Source: Natronosporangium hydrolyticum (lineage in GTDB: Bacteria > Actinomycetota > Actinomycetes > Mycobacteriales > Micromonosporaceae). Taken from it: a stretch of 64,000 nucleotides of DNA. Shown here one piece after another: positions 34,718 through 43,323 of this stretch. The position numbers were made by a program, and so were the translations under genes. The stretch spans positions 496,001-560,000 of the forward strand of contig NZ_CP070499.1 of NCBI RefSeq assembly GCF_016925615.1, given 5' to 3'. The notes under the pieces were generated by a model. It saw only the letters and a program-made list of their open reading frames with translations. It ran no database searches and was not told the origin of the DNA. Positions within the stretch are counted from its first letter, which is position 1. Each line of letters starts with the position of its first letter.

Positions 34718-36418
34718 ATGAGCCGCCACGCAGCCGCCGCCGCGCGGGCACTGGCACCGGCCGGCCTGGCGGTCGCCGCATTCCTGCTCCTCGCCGTCGC
34801 GACCGCCGGCTGGTGGGGCCTCGCTGCCGCGGTCGCCGCCGTCACCGCCAGCGGTCTGTTGCACCGGCGCGCCGGCCGGGGCGGACCACCGCTCGGCCTC
34901 GATTTGACCCCCCGGCTGCTGATCGCCGCTGGGGTGCTCGCCTACGCCGCCACCCGCGAGCCGGTGGTCGACCGCTGGGCGCTCGCGGTCGCCGGGGCGG
35001 TGCTGCTCGGGGTGCTGTTCGCCGAGCCGCTGGTGCACCGGCTGGCCCGGCCCTGGTACCGAGCGGTCCGGGTGCCGGGCGCCCAACCGGCGCCGCCCGC
35101 CGCGCTGGCCGCCAACGGTACGGCGTGGCTGGTCACCTCGGTCGGGTTGCTGCTCACCGGGTTGGTGGCGGTGGGGTGGCCGGCCGCCACCGCGGCGCTG
35201 CCGGTGCCGGCGCTGGCCGCCGCCGGGGTGATCGGCTGGCTGGTGCTCGACGGGGTTCACCGCCGCCGCACCGGCCACCGGGCGGAGCTGGCCCGGTTGA
35301 CCCGCGCGCTCACCGACGGCCGGCCCAGCTTCCTGCTCTACTTCAGCGCCCCGCCCGGCAGCGAATATCAGGTCAAGATGTGGCTGCGGCAGCTCGACCA
35401 GCTCGACCACCCGTACCTGGTGGTGCTGGCCGAGCCGGAGAATCTGCCGGCGGTCGCCGCCGCCACCGACGCCCCGGTGGTGGTCTGCGAGACCTTCGAG
35501 GCGCTGGACGCGGTGCTGGCGGTGCCGAGCCTGCGGGTCGCCTTCTACGTCAACAACGGCATGAAGAACGCCCACCTGGTGCGCTACACCCAGCTCACCC
35601 ACGTGCAGCTGTATCACGGTGACAGCGACAAGGCGGTCACCGCCAGCCCGCTCAACCAGCTCTTCGACCGGATCTTCGTGGCCGGCCAGGCGGCGATCGA
35701 CCGGTTCGCCGCCCACGGCGTGCAGATCCCGGCGGACCGCTTCCGGATCGTCGGCCGGCCGCAGGTCGCGGCGCTGGCGGTGACCGGCGAGTCGATCAGC
35801 GACGTAACCGACCCGGTGGTGCTCTACGCCCCCACCTGGATCGGGGCGCACGCCGACACCAACTACTGCTCGCTGCCGATCGCCGACCGGATCGTCGAGC
35901 AGCTACTCGCCCGCGGCCGGACGGTGATCCTGCGCCCCCACCCGTACAGCCGGCGGGACCCGGCCTCCGCCGACCAGCTGCGGCGGGCCGAGCAGCTGCT
36001 GGCGCGGGACCGGGCCGACACCGGCCGGCCGCACCGCTGGGGCGCGGCCGCCAGCGAGCAGCTGAGCCTGTTCGACTGCATGGACGCCTCACATGCCATG
36101 ATCTGCGACGTGTCCAGCGTCGCGTCCGATTACCTCTACACCGGTAAACCGTTCGCGATCACCGACATGCGCGGCGAGGGCGACGAGTTCGCCCGGACGT
36201 TCCCGGTGGTCCGGGCCGCGTACCGGATCGACGCCGACGGCGGCAACCTGCCCGCCGTGCTCGACGACCTGCTGGCGGGCGACCCGCTCCGGGCCACCCG
36301 GCGCGAGCTGCGCACCTACTATCTCGGGGACGCGCCGCCGGAGCGTTACCCGATGCTCTTCCAATCCGAGGCGCGGCAGCTGCTGCCCGCCGCCGAACAG
36401 CTGCGGAGCGCCGCATGA
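34718..36418 (+). CDS. TagF/TagB-like CDP-glycerol glycerophosphotransferase, membrane-anchored (copy 2)
   Basis: A 566-aa paralogue of the protein at 4532-6373. N-terminal hydrophobic segments (residues ~10-200) anchor it; the transferase part has LLYFSAPPGSEYQVKMWL, FYVNNGMKNAHLVRY, QLYHGDSDKAVTASP, VLYAPTWIGAHADTNY, ILRPHPYSRRD and CDVSSVASDYLYTGKP. It would add glycerol- or ribitol-phosphate units to a membrane-linked acceptor. The stop overlaps the next gene by 4 nt (ATGA). Having two such enzymes suggests a primase/polymerase pair or two different polymers. Confidence 0.85.
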   Translation: MSRHAAAAARALAPAGLAVAAFLLLAVATAGWWGLAAAVAAVTASGLLHRRAGRGGPPLGLDLTPRLLIAAGVLAYAATREPVVDRWALAVAGAVLLGVLFAEPLVHRLARPWYRAVRVPGAQPAPPAALAANGTAWLVTSVGLLLTGLVAVGWPAATAALPVPALAAAGVIGWLVLDGVHRRRTGHRAELARLTRALTDGRPSFLLYFSAPPGSEYQVKMWLRQLDQLDHPYLVVLAEPENLPAVAAATDAPVVVCETFEALDAVLAVPSLRVAFYVNNGMKNAHLVRYTQLTHVQLYHGDSDKAVTASPLNQLFDRIFVAGQAAIDRFAAHGVQIPADRFRIVGRPQVAALAVTGESISDVTDPVVLYAPTWIGAHADTNYCSLPIADRIVEQLLARGRTVILRPHPYSRRDPASADQLRRAEQLLARDRADTGRPHRWGAAASEQLSLFDCMDASHAMICDVSSVASDYLYTGKPFAITDMRGEGDEFARTFPVVRAAYRIDADGGNLPAVLDDLLAGDPLRATRRELRTYYLGDAPPERYPMLFQSEARQLLPAAEQLRSAA

Positions 36419-37107
36419 GCTGCAGTATCGTCATCCTCGCCGCCGGCGTCGGGTCGCGGCTGGGTCGACCCCACCCCAAGCCGCTGACCCCGCTGGTCGG
36501 CGGCGAGACCATCCTCGGCCGGGCGCTGCGCCTGCTCACCGCCCGGTTCAGCCGCCACTCGCTGCACCTCGTCGTCGGCTTCAAGAAAGAGATGGTGATG
36601 GAGGAGGCCCCCGAGGTCGGCTTCATCTACAACCAGTATTACGGCGACACCAACACCTCCAAGAGCCTGCTGAAGGCGTTGACCATCGTCGGGCCGGGCG
36701 GGGTGCTGTGGCTCAACGGCGACGTGGTCTTCCACGAGGCGGTGCTCGACGATCTGCTGCCGCACATCGCCATGGACCGCTCCTTCGTCTGCGTCAACAC
36801 CGCCGCGGTCGGCGACGAAGAGGTCAAGTACACCCTCGACGGCGAGGGCTACATCGACCAGCTCGCCAAGACCGTCACCGACGGGGCGCTCGGGGAGGCG
36901 GTGGGGATCAACTACATCTCCGCCAACGACCGGCCGGCACTGGCCCGCCGGCTGCGCGAATGCGCCGACCAGGACTACTTCGAACGCGGCATCGAGCTGG
37001 CGATCGCCGAGGACGGGGTGCGGATCGAGGCGGTCGACGTCTCCCGCCACCTGGTGGTCGAGGTCGACTTCGCCGAGGACCTGGCCCGCGCCAACGAATC
37101 CCTCTGA
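36415..37107 (+). CDS. LicC-like nucleotidyltransferase
   Basis: A 230-aa sugar/choline-phosphate nucleotidyltransferase. The N-terminal ILAAGVGSRLGRPHPKPLTP is the pyrophosphorylase signature; WLNGDVVF holds the metal-binding Asp, and EAVGINYIS and VVEVDFAEDLARA are typical of LicC-type proteins. It would activate a small phospho-substituent (phosphocholine, phosphoethanolamine or a sugar phosphate) with CTP. The direct coupling to TagF and the following LicD-type gene supports a decoration role; the substrate cannot be read from sequence. Confidence 0.75.
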   Translation: MSCSIVILAAGVGSRLGRPHPKPLTPLVGGETILGRALRLLTARFSRHSLHLVVGFKKEMVMEEAPEVGFIYNQYYGDTNTSKSLLKALTIVGPGGVLWLNGDVVFHEAVLDDLLPHIAMDRSFVCVNTAAVGDEEVKYTLDGEGYIDQLAKTVTDGALGEAVGINYISANDRPALARRLRECADQDYFERGIELAIAEDGVRIEAVDVSRHLVVEVDFAEDLARANESL

Positions 37108-37126
37108 CCCACCAGTGGAGGCCCCC

Positions 37127-38482
37127 GTGCTGTCCCAGGCGCTCACCCGCGCGAAACAGACCGGCGTACGAACGGTGGCGCGGTGGCCGGTCTACCGTGC
37201 CCTGCCGCCCAGCGGACTGCGCACCTACGCGGCAATCAAGTATCTGCACGAGAACTCCACCCCGGAGGCGCTCGTCAGCTACCTGCGCAACGTCGGCGTC
37301 CCGGTCCGTCCACTCTCGGCGGCGCTGGTGGCGGCCCGGGCGGTCTTCCGCGCCGGCCACGACGAGCTGCTCGACGAGGCGCTCACCACGCTGGCGGAGC
37401 GGTACCCGCACGCCGGGGCGGTGCCGGCGCTACGCGCCGACCTCGAATCCTTCCATGGCCGGTACGAGCCGGCGCTGGCCGCGGCCGAGCAGGCCGACCG
37501 GCTGGCGCCGGGCTCGCCGGCCGGGCTGGCCCGGGTGGTGAAGCTCAACTACCGGGTACGGCCGGTCGAGGCGGCCGACGAGGCCGCCGCTGCCGCGGTG
37601 CCCCGATTCCCGCGCAGCCCGGAGCTGATGTGGCAGGTCGCGCTCGCCTGCGCCAGCGCCGACCAGTACGCCCGGGTGGCGGCGGCCTGGCAGGACCGGC
37701 CCGACCCGGCCCCCGACGACCTACTGCCGGTGGTGCGGCAGTTGGCGACCGCGGCCTCCCGCGGTGGCGAGGTGACCGCCGCGATCGGCTGGTACCGGGC
37801 GGCGATCGACCTGCTCACCAGCGGGACGGTCCGGACCGCCCCGAAACCGCGGACCACCACCCTGGCCGGGTTGGGTGCCCGGCGGGCGATCGAGGACCTG
37901 TGCCGGGTACTCGACGGCGCCGGGGTGCGGTTCTTCTTCGCCGCCGGCACCGCGCTCGGGCTGATTCGGCAGGGCCGACCACTGGCCGCCGACGGCGACA
38001 TCGACCTGGGGGTCTTCGCCGAGGATTGGGACCGGGCGGCGTTGCTGGAGCTGTTCACCCGTGACCCCGCCTTCGACCTGGATCTGCATCCGCAGACCGA
38101 GAAGGTGGGGCTGCGGCACCGCGGCGGCTCGCCTGTGGACATCTTCCGGTTCTATCCGGACGGTGACAAGGTGTTCCACGACGGGGTCTTCGTCCGCTGG
38201 TGGAACAGCCCGTTCGAGATTACCCGGCGGGAGATCGGCGGCCAGTCGGTGCCGCTGCCGGCCGACCCGGAACGGTATCTGGTGGAGAACTACGGACCGG
38301 AGTGGCGGACCCCGTGGCCGGGCTTCGACGCCTTCACCGATGACGCGCCGAACCTGGAGGTGACCCGGCCGGAGTTCCAACGGCTGCACTTCACCCGCCG
38401 GGCGTACGAGCGGCTGGCGGTCGGCGACCGGGCGGCCGCCGACCAGGAACTGGCCCGGGCGGCAGACCCCGCCGCTGGCTGA
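37127..38482 (+). CDS. TPR-like protein with C-terminal LicD-type phosphotransferase domain
   Basis: A 451-aa protein. Residues ~30-240 are helical Ala-rich repeats of tetratricopeptide type (GHDELLDEALTTLAERYP). The C-terminal part is the LicD/Fukutin-like nucleotidyltransferase fold: FFFAAGTALGLIRQGRP followed by GDIDLGVFAEDWD (metal-binding Asp), VDIFRFYPDG and NYGPEWRTPWPGFD. LicD proteins transfer phosphocholine or similar groups to teichoic acids or glycans. GTG 37127 is preferred because GGAG is 6 nt upstream; GTG 37115 is an alternative. It completes a TagF-LicC-LicD operon. Confidence 0.78.
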   Translation: MLSQALTRAKQTGVRTVARWPVYRALPPSGLRTYAAIKYLHENSTPEALVSYLRNVGVPVRPLSAALVAARAVFRAGHDELLDEALTTLAERYPHAGAVPALRADLESFHGRYEPALAAAEQADRLAPGSPAGLARVVKLNYRVRPVEAADEAAAAAVPRFPRSPELMWQVALACASADQYARVAAAWQDRPDPAPDDLLPVVRQLATAASRGGEVTAAIGWYRAAIDLLTSGTVRTAPKPRTTTLAGLGARRAIEDLCRVLDGAGVRFFFAAGTALGLIRQGRPLAADGDIDLGVFAEDWDRAALLELFTRDPAFDLDLHPQTEKVGLRHRGGSPVDIFRFYPDGDKVFHDGVFVRWWNSPFEITRREIGGQSVPLPADPERYLVENYGPEWRTPWPGFDAFTDDAPNLEVTRPEFQRLHFTRRAYERLAVGDRAAADQELARAADPAAG

Positions 38483-38595
38483 GAAGGTCTGGGTAGCGGT
38501 CGCCTGGGCCGGCAGGGTGCTGGTGGTGGCTGGTTACCCGCTGTAGGGCTGCTCGGCGATGCCCAGCGCGGTGTCGAGGTCGGCGACCAGTGGAG

Positions 38596-38757
38596 CTAGC
38601 TGAGCCTGGTCGGGGTGATCGGCCGACCGTGCTCCCCACGCTCCACCTTGCTTAGATGTCCATGCGACATACCAACCTGCCTTGCGACCCGGCGTAGTGG
38701 TACGCCCATGCTTTCGCGGATGGCCCGCAAAGTCGGCCCGTCGTAGGTCAGGCTCAT
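38596..38757 (-). pseudogene. Truncated XRE-type helix-turn-helix gene
   Basis: A 53-codon frame from ATG 38757 encodes a clear XRE DNA-binding domain (LRAIRESMGVPLRRVARQVG, SHGHLSKVERGEHGRPITP) and then stops at TAG 38598-38596, where relatives usually continue for a further regulator domain. The bases after the stop give no obvious continuation in any frame. It could still be translated as a minimal DNA-binding protein, but truncation is the simpler reading. The bases from 38758 to 38930 and 38483 to 38595 show nothing else. Confidence 0.55.
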
Positions 38758-38930
38758 CAGCGGCCACCCCGCTGCCCCACCCGACCCGACAGGATCTCGG
38801 CAAGGTAACCGATCCGCTGCCGCGCTCGTGTCGCACTGATCTCAAGCGGGTTCATGAACTTCTCTGTATACAAGCCGGTCTCCCAGTAGCGAAGGGGGAT
38901 GAAGGAAAGACGGGATCTCAGTCGCAGTGA

Positions 38931-39440
38931 CTAGCGTGGTGGCAGCGTCCATTCGATGAACCGAATGAACAGTTGCGGCACCGGCAGGTCCAGGCCTTCC
39001 CGAACCGCCTGTTCCAACAGATCGTGGCACAACCGGCCGAGGGCAGGAGTGCGGCCGTAGCGGGCAAGCAACCGCTGCCGCGCCACCGGACACGGCCACG
39101 GTGCTTGGCATCTCCGGCATTCCCACAGCTGCGCCTCGGCCGCGGAACGATTGGGAAGATGACTACCCACACCACGGAGGTCCGGGCTTCGCCACGGATC
39201 GGAGTAGCGACCCTGAGCGGCGTTGCCCGACCGTGCCCAGCCCGCCCGGGTCAGCAACGGCGACAAGTTCGGCAACACCGTGGTCGGTGCATCGAGCGTT
39301 CTTTCCGGACGAAGCAGCTCTGACCAGTGCCGCTGGTTCGCTCCCAGCACCTGATCCCCATCCGGCACCGGATCCGTGTGATTGGTTTCGATCGGCCGCT
39401 TCGCGCGCCGCCATAGCCACCGCATCACAATCCTCCACAT
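38931..39440 (-). CDS. Hypothetical actinobacterial protein with CxxC motif
   Basis: A 169-aa protein. The recognisable part is the C-terminal half: LWECRRCQAPWPCPVARQRL followed by helices LGRLCHDLLEQAVREGLDL and LFIRFIEWTLP. This small domain recurs in actinobacteria near XRE/DUF397-type regulators and is often annotated 'flavin reductase' without support; a metal- or nucleic-acid-binding role is more plausible from the cysteines. The N-terminus is basic and variable and the true start could be an internal ATG. Confidence 0.5.
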   Translation of the reverse strand: MWRIVMRWLWRRAKRPIETNHTDPVPDGDQVLGANQRHWSELLRPERTLDAPTTVLPNLSPLLTRAGWARSGNAAQGRYSDPWRSPDLRGVGSHLPNRSAAEAQLWECRRCQAPWPCPVARQRLLARYGRTPALGRLCHDLLEQAVREGLDLPVPQLFIRFIEWTLPPR

Positions 39441-39607
39441 TGCTGCGATCGAGGGAGCGGCGAGCCCGGTATGTCTGGCACGGCCGCACCCAGTGAGACT
39501 CCCGTGTCGGCTACCTTGTGGGTGGTTCCGACGCGGTGCGGTCTACAGTCTCACCGGTGGCGGTCAAGATTCGGAAGATGTGAACTGTCAGCCGCTCCCG
39601 ACGACTG

Positions 39608-40759
39608 TCAGCGAGTTGGCTGGTGCGCCGCGCACACCTCGGCCAGGTCAGCCGCCTCGCTGACCCCGCTCCGCTCCACCCGTGAGCGCACCAGCTGGAC
39701 CCGCCACCAGTTGCTCGCTACCACCCGCCCCGACGTAACCGCCTGCACAGCAGTGGCGGCAGCCTCATCCGGTCGCCCGGCAGTTACCAGCGCCAGCGCC
39801 AAGTCGAGCCGGGCCGAGGCGACCCGCCGCGGGCGACCGTCGAGTTCGGCAATCACCTCCCGGGCGACCTGCTCGGCGGCGGGATCACCGGCCCACGCCA
39901 AAGTGGTCGCCGTATACGACCTCGCCTTGGCCGGGTCATATTGGTAGTGATGCTCCGGCCGATCTGGGTGCGGCCGGCGTCCCGCCAGCCGCGCCACCTC
40001 GTCGAGCACTCGCCGCGTCATGGCTCGGTCGCCAAGCCGTGCCCACGCCCGCCCCTCCTGGGCGGTCGCCTGCACCTGCGCGCTCGACCCCGCCGGAGCG
40101 ATGGACCGGGCCCGTTGCGAGAGCTGTATGGCGCTCCGATAGTCGCCAGTGGTCAGCACCTCCCACGCCCGGGTCTCCCACACCCACGCGGCAATCTCTG
40201 GATGGTCGGCATGATCGGCCAGCTGCTCGGCGACGGCCAGCCGCGCGGCTGCCGCAGCGCTGTGCCGCCGGTCGATGTGTAGGGTGGCGGCGAGCAGCTG
40301 CAACCACCCGGCGGCCACCACAAGCTCCCGCCGCTGTGCCAATGTCGCCCGCGCATCCAGTAGCCGAGCGGCGAAGACGGCATGCTGGCGTACCCGAGGC
40401 AGCAACAGTCCCGGTTGGGTTGTGGCGTACGAGGTGGCCAGTTGGTCAACAGCAACCGCCAGCTGCTCCAGCGTCTCCGGTGATACGTCGCTGGCGGCGA
40501 CCCGGCCGGCCAGCTCGGTCGCCTCAGCGATATCGGCGGCGGGGTCACGGAAGGCTTCGGCAGAGAGTGCCCCACCCGCGTCAAGCACGTCATCGAGCCT
40601 GGCCAGCATCTCCGGAGACGGGACCCTGCGGCCGCGTTCGATGTCGTGGACATGCGTGGCGGAACAGGGCACTCTAGCGGCGAGTTGGCGCAGAGACCAA
40701 CCGCGGGTGGTGCGTAGCTCTCGTAGTCGTACGGCGACGGGCAAGGCGGTGTCTGCCAT
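39608..40759 (-). CDS. XRE family transcriptional regulator with TPR-like C-terminus
   Basis: A 383-aa protein with an N-terminal XRE helix-turn-helix (LRELRTTRGWSLRQLAARV, CSATHVHDIERGRRVPS, residues ~11-55) and a long helical C-terminal region of TPR-like repeats (WETRAWEVLTTGDYRSAIQL). The start ATG 40759 has GGGGGGAGG upstream. Such regulators in actinobacteria often control adjacent small or cell-surface genes in response to a peptide or partner protein. No target is evident; it follows the DUF4143-like remnant on the same strand. Confidence 0.7.
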   Translation of the reverse strand: MADTALPVAVRLRELRTTRGWSLRQLAARVPCSATHVHDIERGRRVPSPEMLARLDDVLDAGGALSAEAFRDPAADIAEATELAGRVAASDVSPETLEQLAVAVDQLATSYATTQPGLLLPRVRQHAVFAARLLDARATLAQRRELVVAAGWLQLLAATLHIDRRHSAAAAARLAVAEQLADHADHPEIAAWVWETRAWEVLTTGDYRSAIQLSQRARSIAPAGSSAQVQATAQEGRAWARLGDRAMTRRVLDEVARLAGRRPHPDRPEHHYQYDPAKARSYTATTLAWAGDPAAEQVAREVIAELDGRPRRVASARLDLALALVTAGRPDEAAATAVQAVTSGRVVASNWWRVQLVRSRVERSGVSEAADLAEVCAAHQPTR

Positions 40760-40888
40760 GGCCTCCCCCCAAGTAAAGATCAGAGCGGCGTCGGCCGGTC
40801 CGCTACTACTCTCAACCGATCGTTGATGGGTTGACCATAGCCGATGTTGCGCACAGTAAGCGATACGCAGCGCTTGCCCGGGGTTTGA

Positions 40889-41061
40889 CTACGCGGCTGA
40901 GTCAAGGCCGTCCAGCGTGAGAGTGGACACCTCGCAGTCGATACGTGAGGCGGTCGCCGTCTTGCTGCGGGCCTTCGGCCCTTCGATGAGCACCGCTCCA
41001 GCACGCTTGAGCGCCTCACCAAGTTGGGCGTCGGCCAGTCGTTTTATGTACGTAACGCTCT
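40889..41061 (-). pseudogene. 5' remnant of an AAA ATPase (DUF4143-type)
   Basis: Reading leftwards from about 41061, the frame gives KRLADAQLGEALKRAGAVLI then EGPKARSKTATAS before a stop at 40891-40889. This matches the beginning of DUF4143-type ATPases, whose Walker A normally reads GPKxxGKT; here the glycine is replaced (GPKARSKT). No start codon of good quality and no downstream ATPase body exist, so it is a fragment. Confidence 0.5.
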
Positions 41062-41073
41062 ACAACCCGCCGG

Positions 41074-41127
41074 AGTCGTCAATTTGTAGCAGTCTGAGTC
41101 GTCAGATTACGCACTTATCAGTCGTCA
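41074..41127. repeat. Three AGTCGTCA iterons at exact 23-bp spacing
   Basis: AGTCGTCA occurs at 41074-41081, 41097-41104 and 41120-41127. The period of 23 bp is close to two helical turns, so a protein could bind all three on one face. They lie upstream of the leftward ATPase remnant and regulator, suggesting an operator. Confidence 0.45.
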
Positions 41128-41255
41128 GTTCGGCAGCGTGGCATGCTTCGGTCATGACACGAGCAGCGTGGAACGGTGCGCAGGCGTGACGGAGACCGTA
41201 TAGCCGGCATCCACGGAGTGCTGCCGGTGCTTGAAACGGTGATGGCCGCGCGGGC

Positions 41256-43166
41256 TCAGGGGAGGAACTCCGCCAGCGGGTAGAGGTCCTGTGAACCGAC
41301 CGAGACTAGCCGGCCCGCCTCCGGGTGGCCGGCGGTCTCGCGCCGGACCCGCTCCGCCAACTCCTTGTACTCGCTGACGGTGATCAACGCCTGGCCGAGA
41401 TTCTCCAGGATCGCCGGGTCGATCTCCGAGGTGTAATACATGAAGCCCGGGTCCGGGGTGTGCCAGCCGGGGCCGTAATGCCCCCGCAGGAACTTCTCGG
41501 TCTCCTTCGGCACCAGCACCCGTTCGCCGCGCAGCTGCCCCTCCGCGACCGGCAGAAAATCCTCCCGGGTGGCCGGGAAGCTGCAGTGGTTGTGCAGCCA
41601 CACCCGGCCGTTCTGGAACCAGAGCGGCCGCACATCCAGGTGGTAGCCGTCGGTCGCTTCCCGCTCCAGCTGGATCCGGAACAGCCGACCCTTGCGGTTG
41701 AAGCTGACCGTGAAGCCGGCCTTGACCAGCTGCACCACCAGTCGCTTGGTGTCTTCCTTCACCGCGATCGGGTCGGTCTCGTCGCAGACGTAACCGCAGT
41801 CGAAGTCGTCGTCGCCGGGGATGAAGTCACCCTCCCGGTGGTAGCCGAGCAGCGTGCCGTACATCAGGAACAGCGGCCGGCCCAGCTCCTGTTCGAAGTG
41901 GTCCCGGACCTTTGCGTAGATCTGCAAGTAGCGCTGCTGGCGCTCGCGGGTCTCGGCGAGCGACGGGCTGAGGACGCCTTTCTTGTCGAGCTTGCCCCCG
42001 GCGGCCACGATGGCGGGCAGCTCCCCGGTGCCGTGCGGGACGGTGAGCCGCAGCGAGTCGGCGCCGCCGGTCGTTCGGAGTCGGGTGCCGTCCGGGGCCT
42101 GCACGGTCAGCGTCGCCTCGGTCGGGAAGGTGGCGACCGTGGGGCGTTTCATGTCCAATCCGAACTGGGGGAAGAATCCGTCGCCGCCGACGTTCAACGA
42201 ACGGACCTTCACCCCGTCGAGCAGCAGGTCGACGTGGTCCAGCCCGGGGGTGGCGGCGAGCCCGCTGATGACCAGCCCGCTGAACGCGAACCGGGCGGTG
42301 AACAGGCCGACCACCGGCCCGTCCGCGACCGGCCCGCCCGGGGTGACGGCGCAGTCGAAGAGCGGATCCTCGACCCGCGGCTGGCCTTGCCGGTGGTGGA
42401 TCGACTCCAGCTGGAACTGCCACCGGTGCTTCACCGCCAGCACCCACCGGCCGGTGCTCTGGGCGGCGTCGCGCAACGCCGCGTCGTAGAGCGCGGCGGC
42501 GCCGGCGAGGTCGCCGTCGGCGAGCCGGGCCTCCGACAGCGCCTCCCGCCAGGTGGTCTTGGCCGGCTCCAGCTCGGCCGCGCGCTCCAGAGCCTGGCGG
42601 GCGACGGTGATATCGGCGGTCGGCGGTTGCTCGAAGTGGAACTGCCCCTCGGCCCGGCCGGCGCGGGTGCCGGTGAAGGTGCCGCCCCACCGGCCAAGGT
42701 CGCGGGAGACCTCGCCGAGCCGCCGGTGGGTGAGGGCGTGGCTTGGGTGGCGGGCGGCGTTCTCGGTCAGCACCCGTTGCGCTTCGCGCCACTCGCCGAC
42801 CTGGTCGAGCAGGTCGGCGAGCCGGACCGCCCAACGGGGATGCTTCGCCCCGGCGAGCTCCACCACCGTCTGCCACGCCTCGACCGCGCCGGCGATGTCG
42901 CCCGCGTGGGCGCGCTGCCGCGCCACCAGCTGGGCCTGCTCGGCGGCGGTGAGTGGTCGCAGTCGCCAGCCGCCGCCCCGGCCGGCGGCGGCGTCGAGCC
43001 GGGACTCCCGGGCAAGGTCGCGCCGCTCCAGGGCGTAGCCGAGCCGGGAGGACCAGCGGGACTGGTTCCGGCTGAACCGGCGGGCGACCCGGCAGGCGGC
43101 GGCCGCCGCTGACCAGACCGAGGGTGACTGGGTGGCCCGGACCCGGGCGACTAATCCTGCGCGCAT
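41256..43166 (-). CDS. TPR-like protein with C-terminal LicD-type phosphotransferase domain (copy 2)
   Basis: A 636-aa protein with three parts: helical TPR-like repeats at ~50-240 (LLDQVGEWREAQRVLTENAA), a beta-rich middle at ~260-400 (LDHVDLLLDGVKVRSLNVGG), and a LicD-type fold with FLMYGTLLGYHREGDFIPGD followed by DDFDCGY, LDVRPLWFQNG and RGHYGPGWHTPDPGF. ATG 43166 was chosen because GGAG precedes it by 5 nt and its RAGLVARVRATQSPSVW start resembles the ATP-grasp proteins at 8.5-13 kb; the frame stays open to 43424 but would overlap the divergent gene. Likely transfers a phospho-group onto the surface polymer. The 190 bases downstream hold no gene. Confidence 0.75.
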   Translation of the reverse strand: MRAGLVARVRATQSPSVWSAAAAACRVARRFSRNQSRWSSRLGYALERRDLARESRLDAAAGRGGGWRLRPLTAAEQAQLVARQRAHAGDIAGAVEAWQTVVELAGAKHPRWAVRLADLLDQVGEWREAQRVLTENAARHPSHALTHRRLGEVSRDLGRWGGTFTGTRAGRAEGQFHFEQPPTADITVARQALERAAELEPAKTTWREALSEARLADGDLAGAAALYDAALRDAAQSTGRWVLAVKHRWQFQLESIHHRQGQPRVEDPLFDCAVTPGGPVADGPVVGLFTARFAFSGLVISGLAATPGLDHVDLLLDGVKVRSLNVGGDGFFPQFGLDMKRPTVATFPTEATLTVQAPDGTRLRTTGGADSLRLTVPHGTGELPAIVAAGGKLDKKGVLSPSLAETRERQQRYLQIYAKVRDHFEQELGRPLFLMYGTLLGYHREGDFIPGDDDFDCGYVCDETDPIAVKEDTKRLVVQLVKAGFTVSFNRKGRLFRIQLEREATDGYHLDVRPLWFQNGRVWLHNHCSFPATREDFLPVAEGQLRGERVLVPKETEKFLRGHYGPGWHTPDPGFMYYTSEIDPAILENLGQALITVSEYKELAERVRRETAGHPEAGRLVSVGSQDLYPLAEFLP

Positions 43167-43323
43167 GCCTACTCCTGCTCCGCCCCCCGACACCGGTTCT
43201 GTCAGCGGTGACCACCGTACTGGGTGGCCGGTACGGGCGGGTCCGGTGGTGGCCGGACGGTACGCGCGCGCCGCGCCGGCGAATCGGCGTACCGTTCGGC
43301 GATCTTGTGGTAACAGTGAGTAG

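Noticed and set aside
41325-43112. 595-aa rightward frame
   Set aside because: Antisense shadow of the LicD protein, with low-complexity composition; the leftward gene has clear domains.
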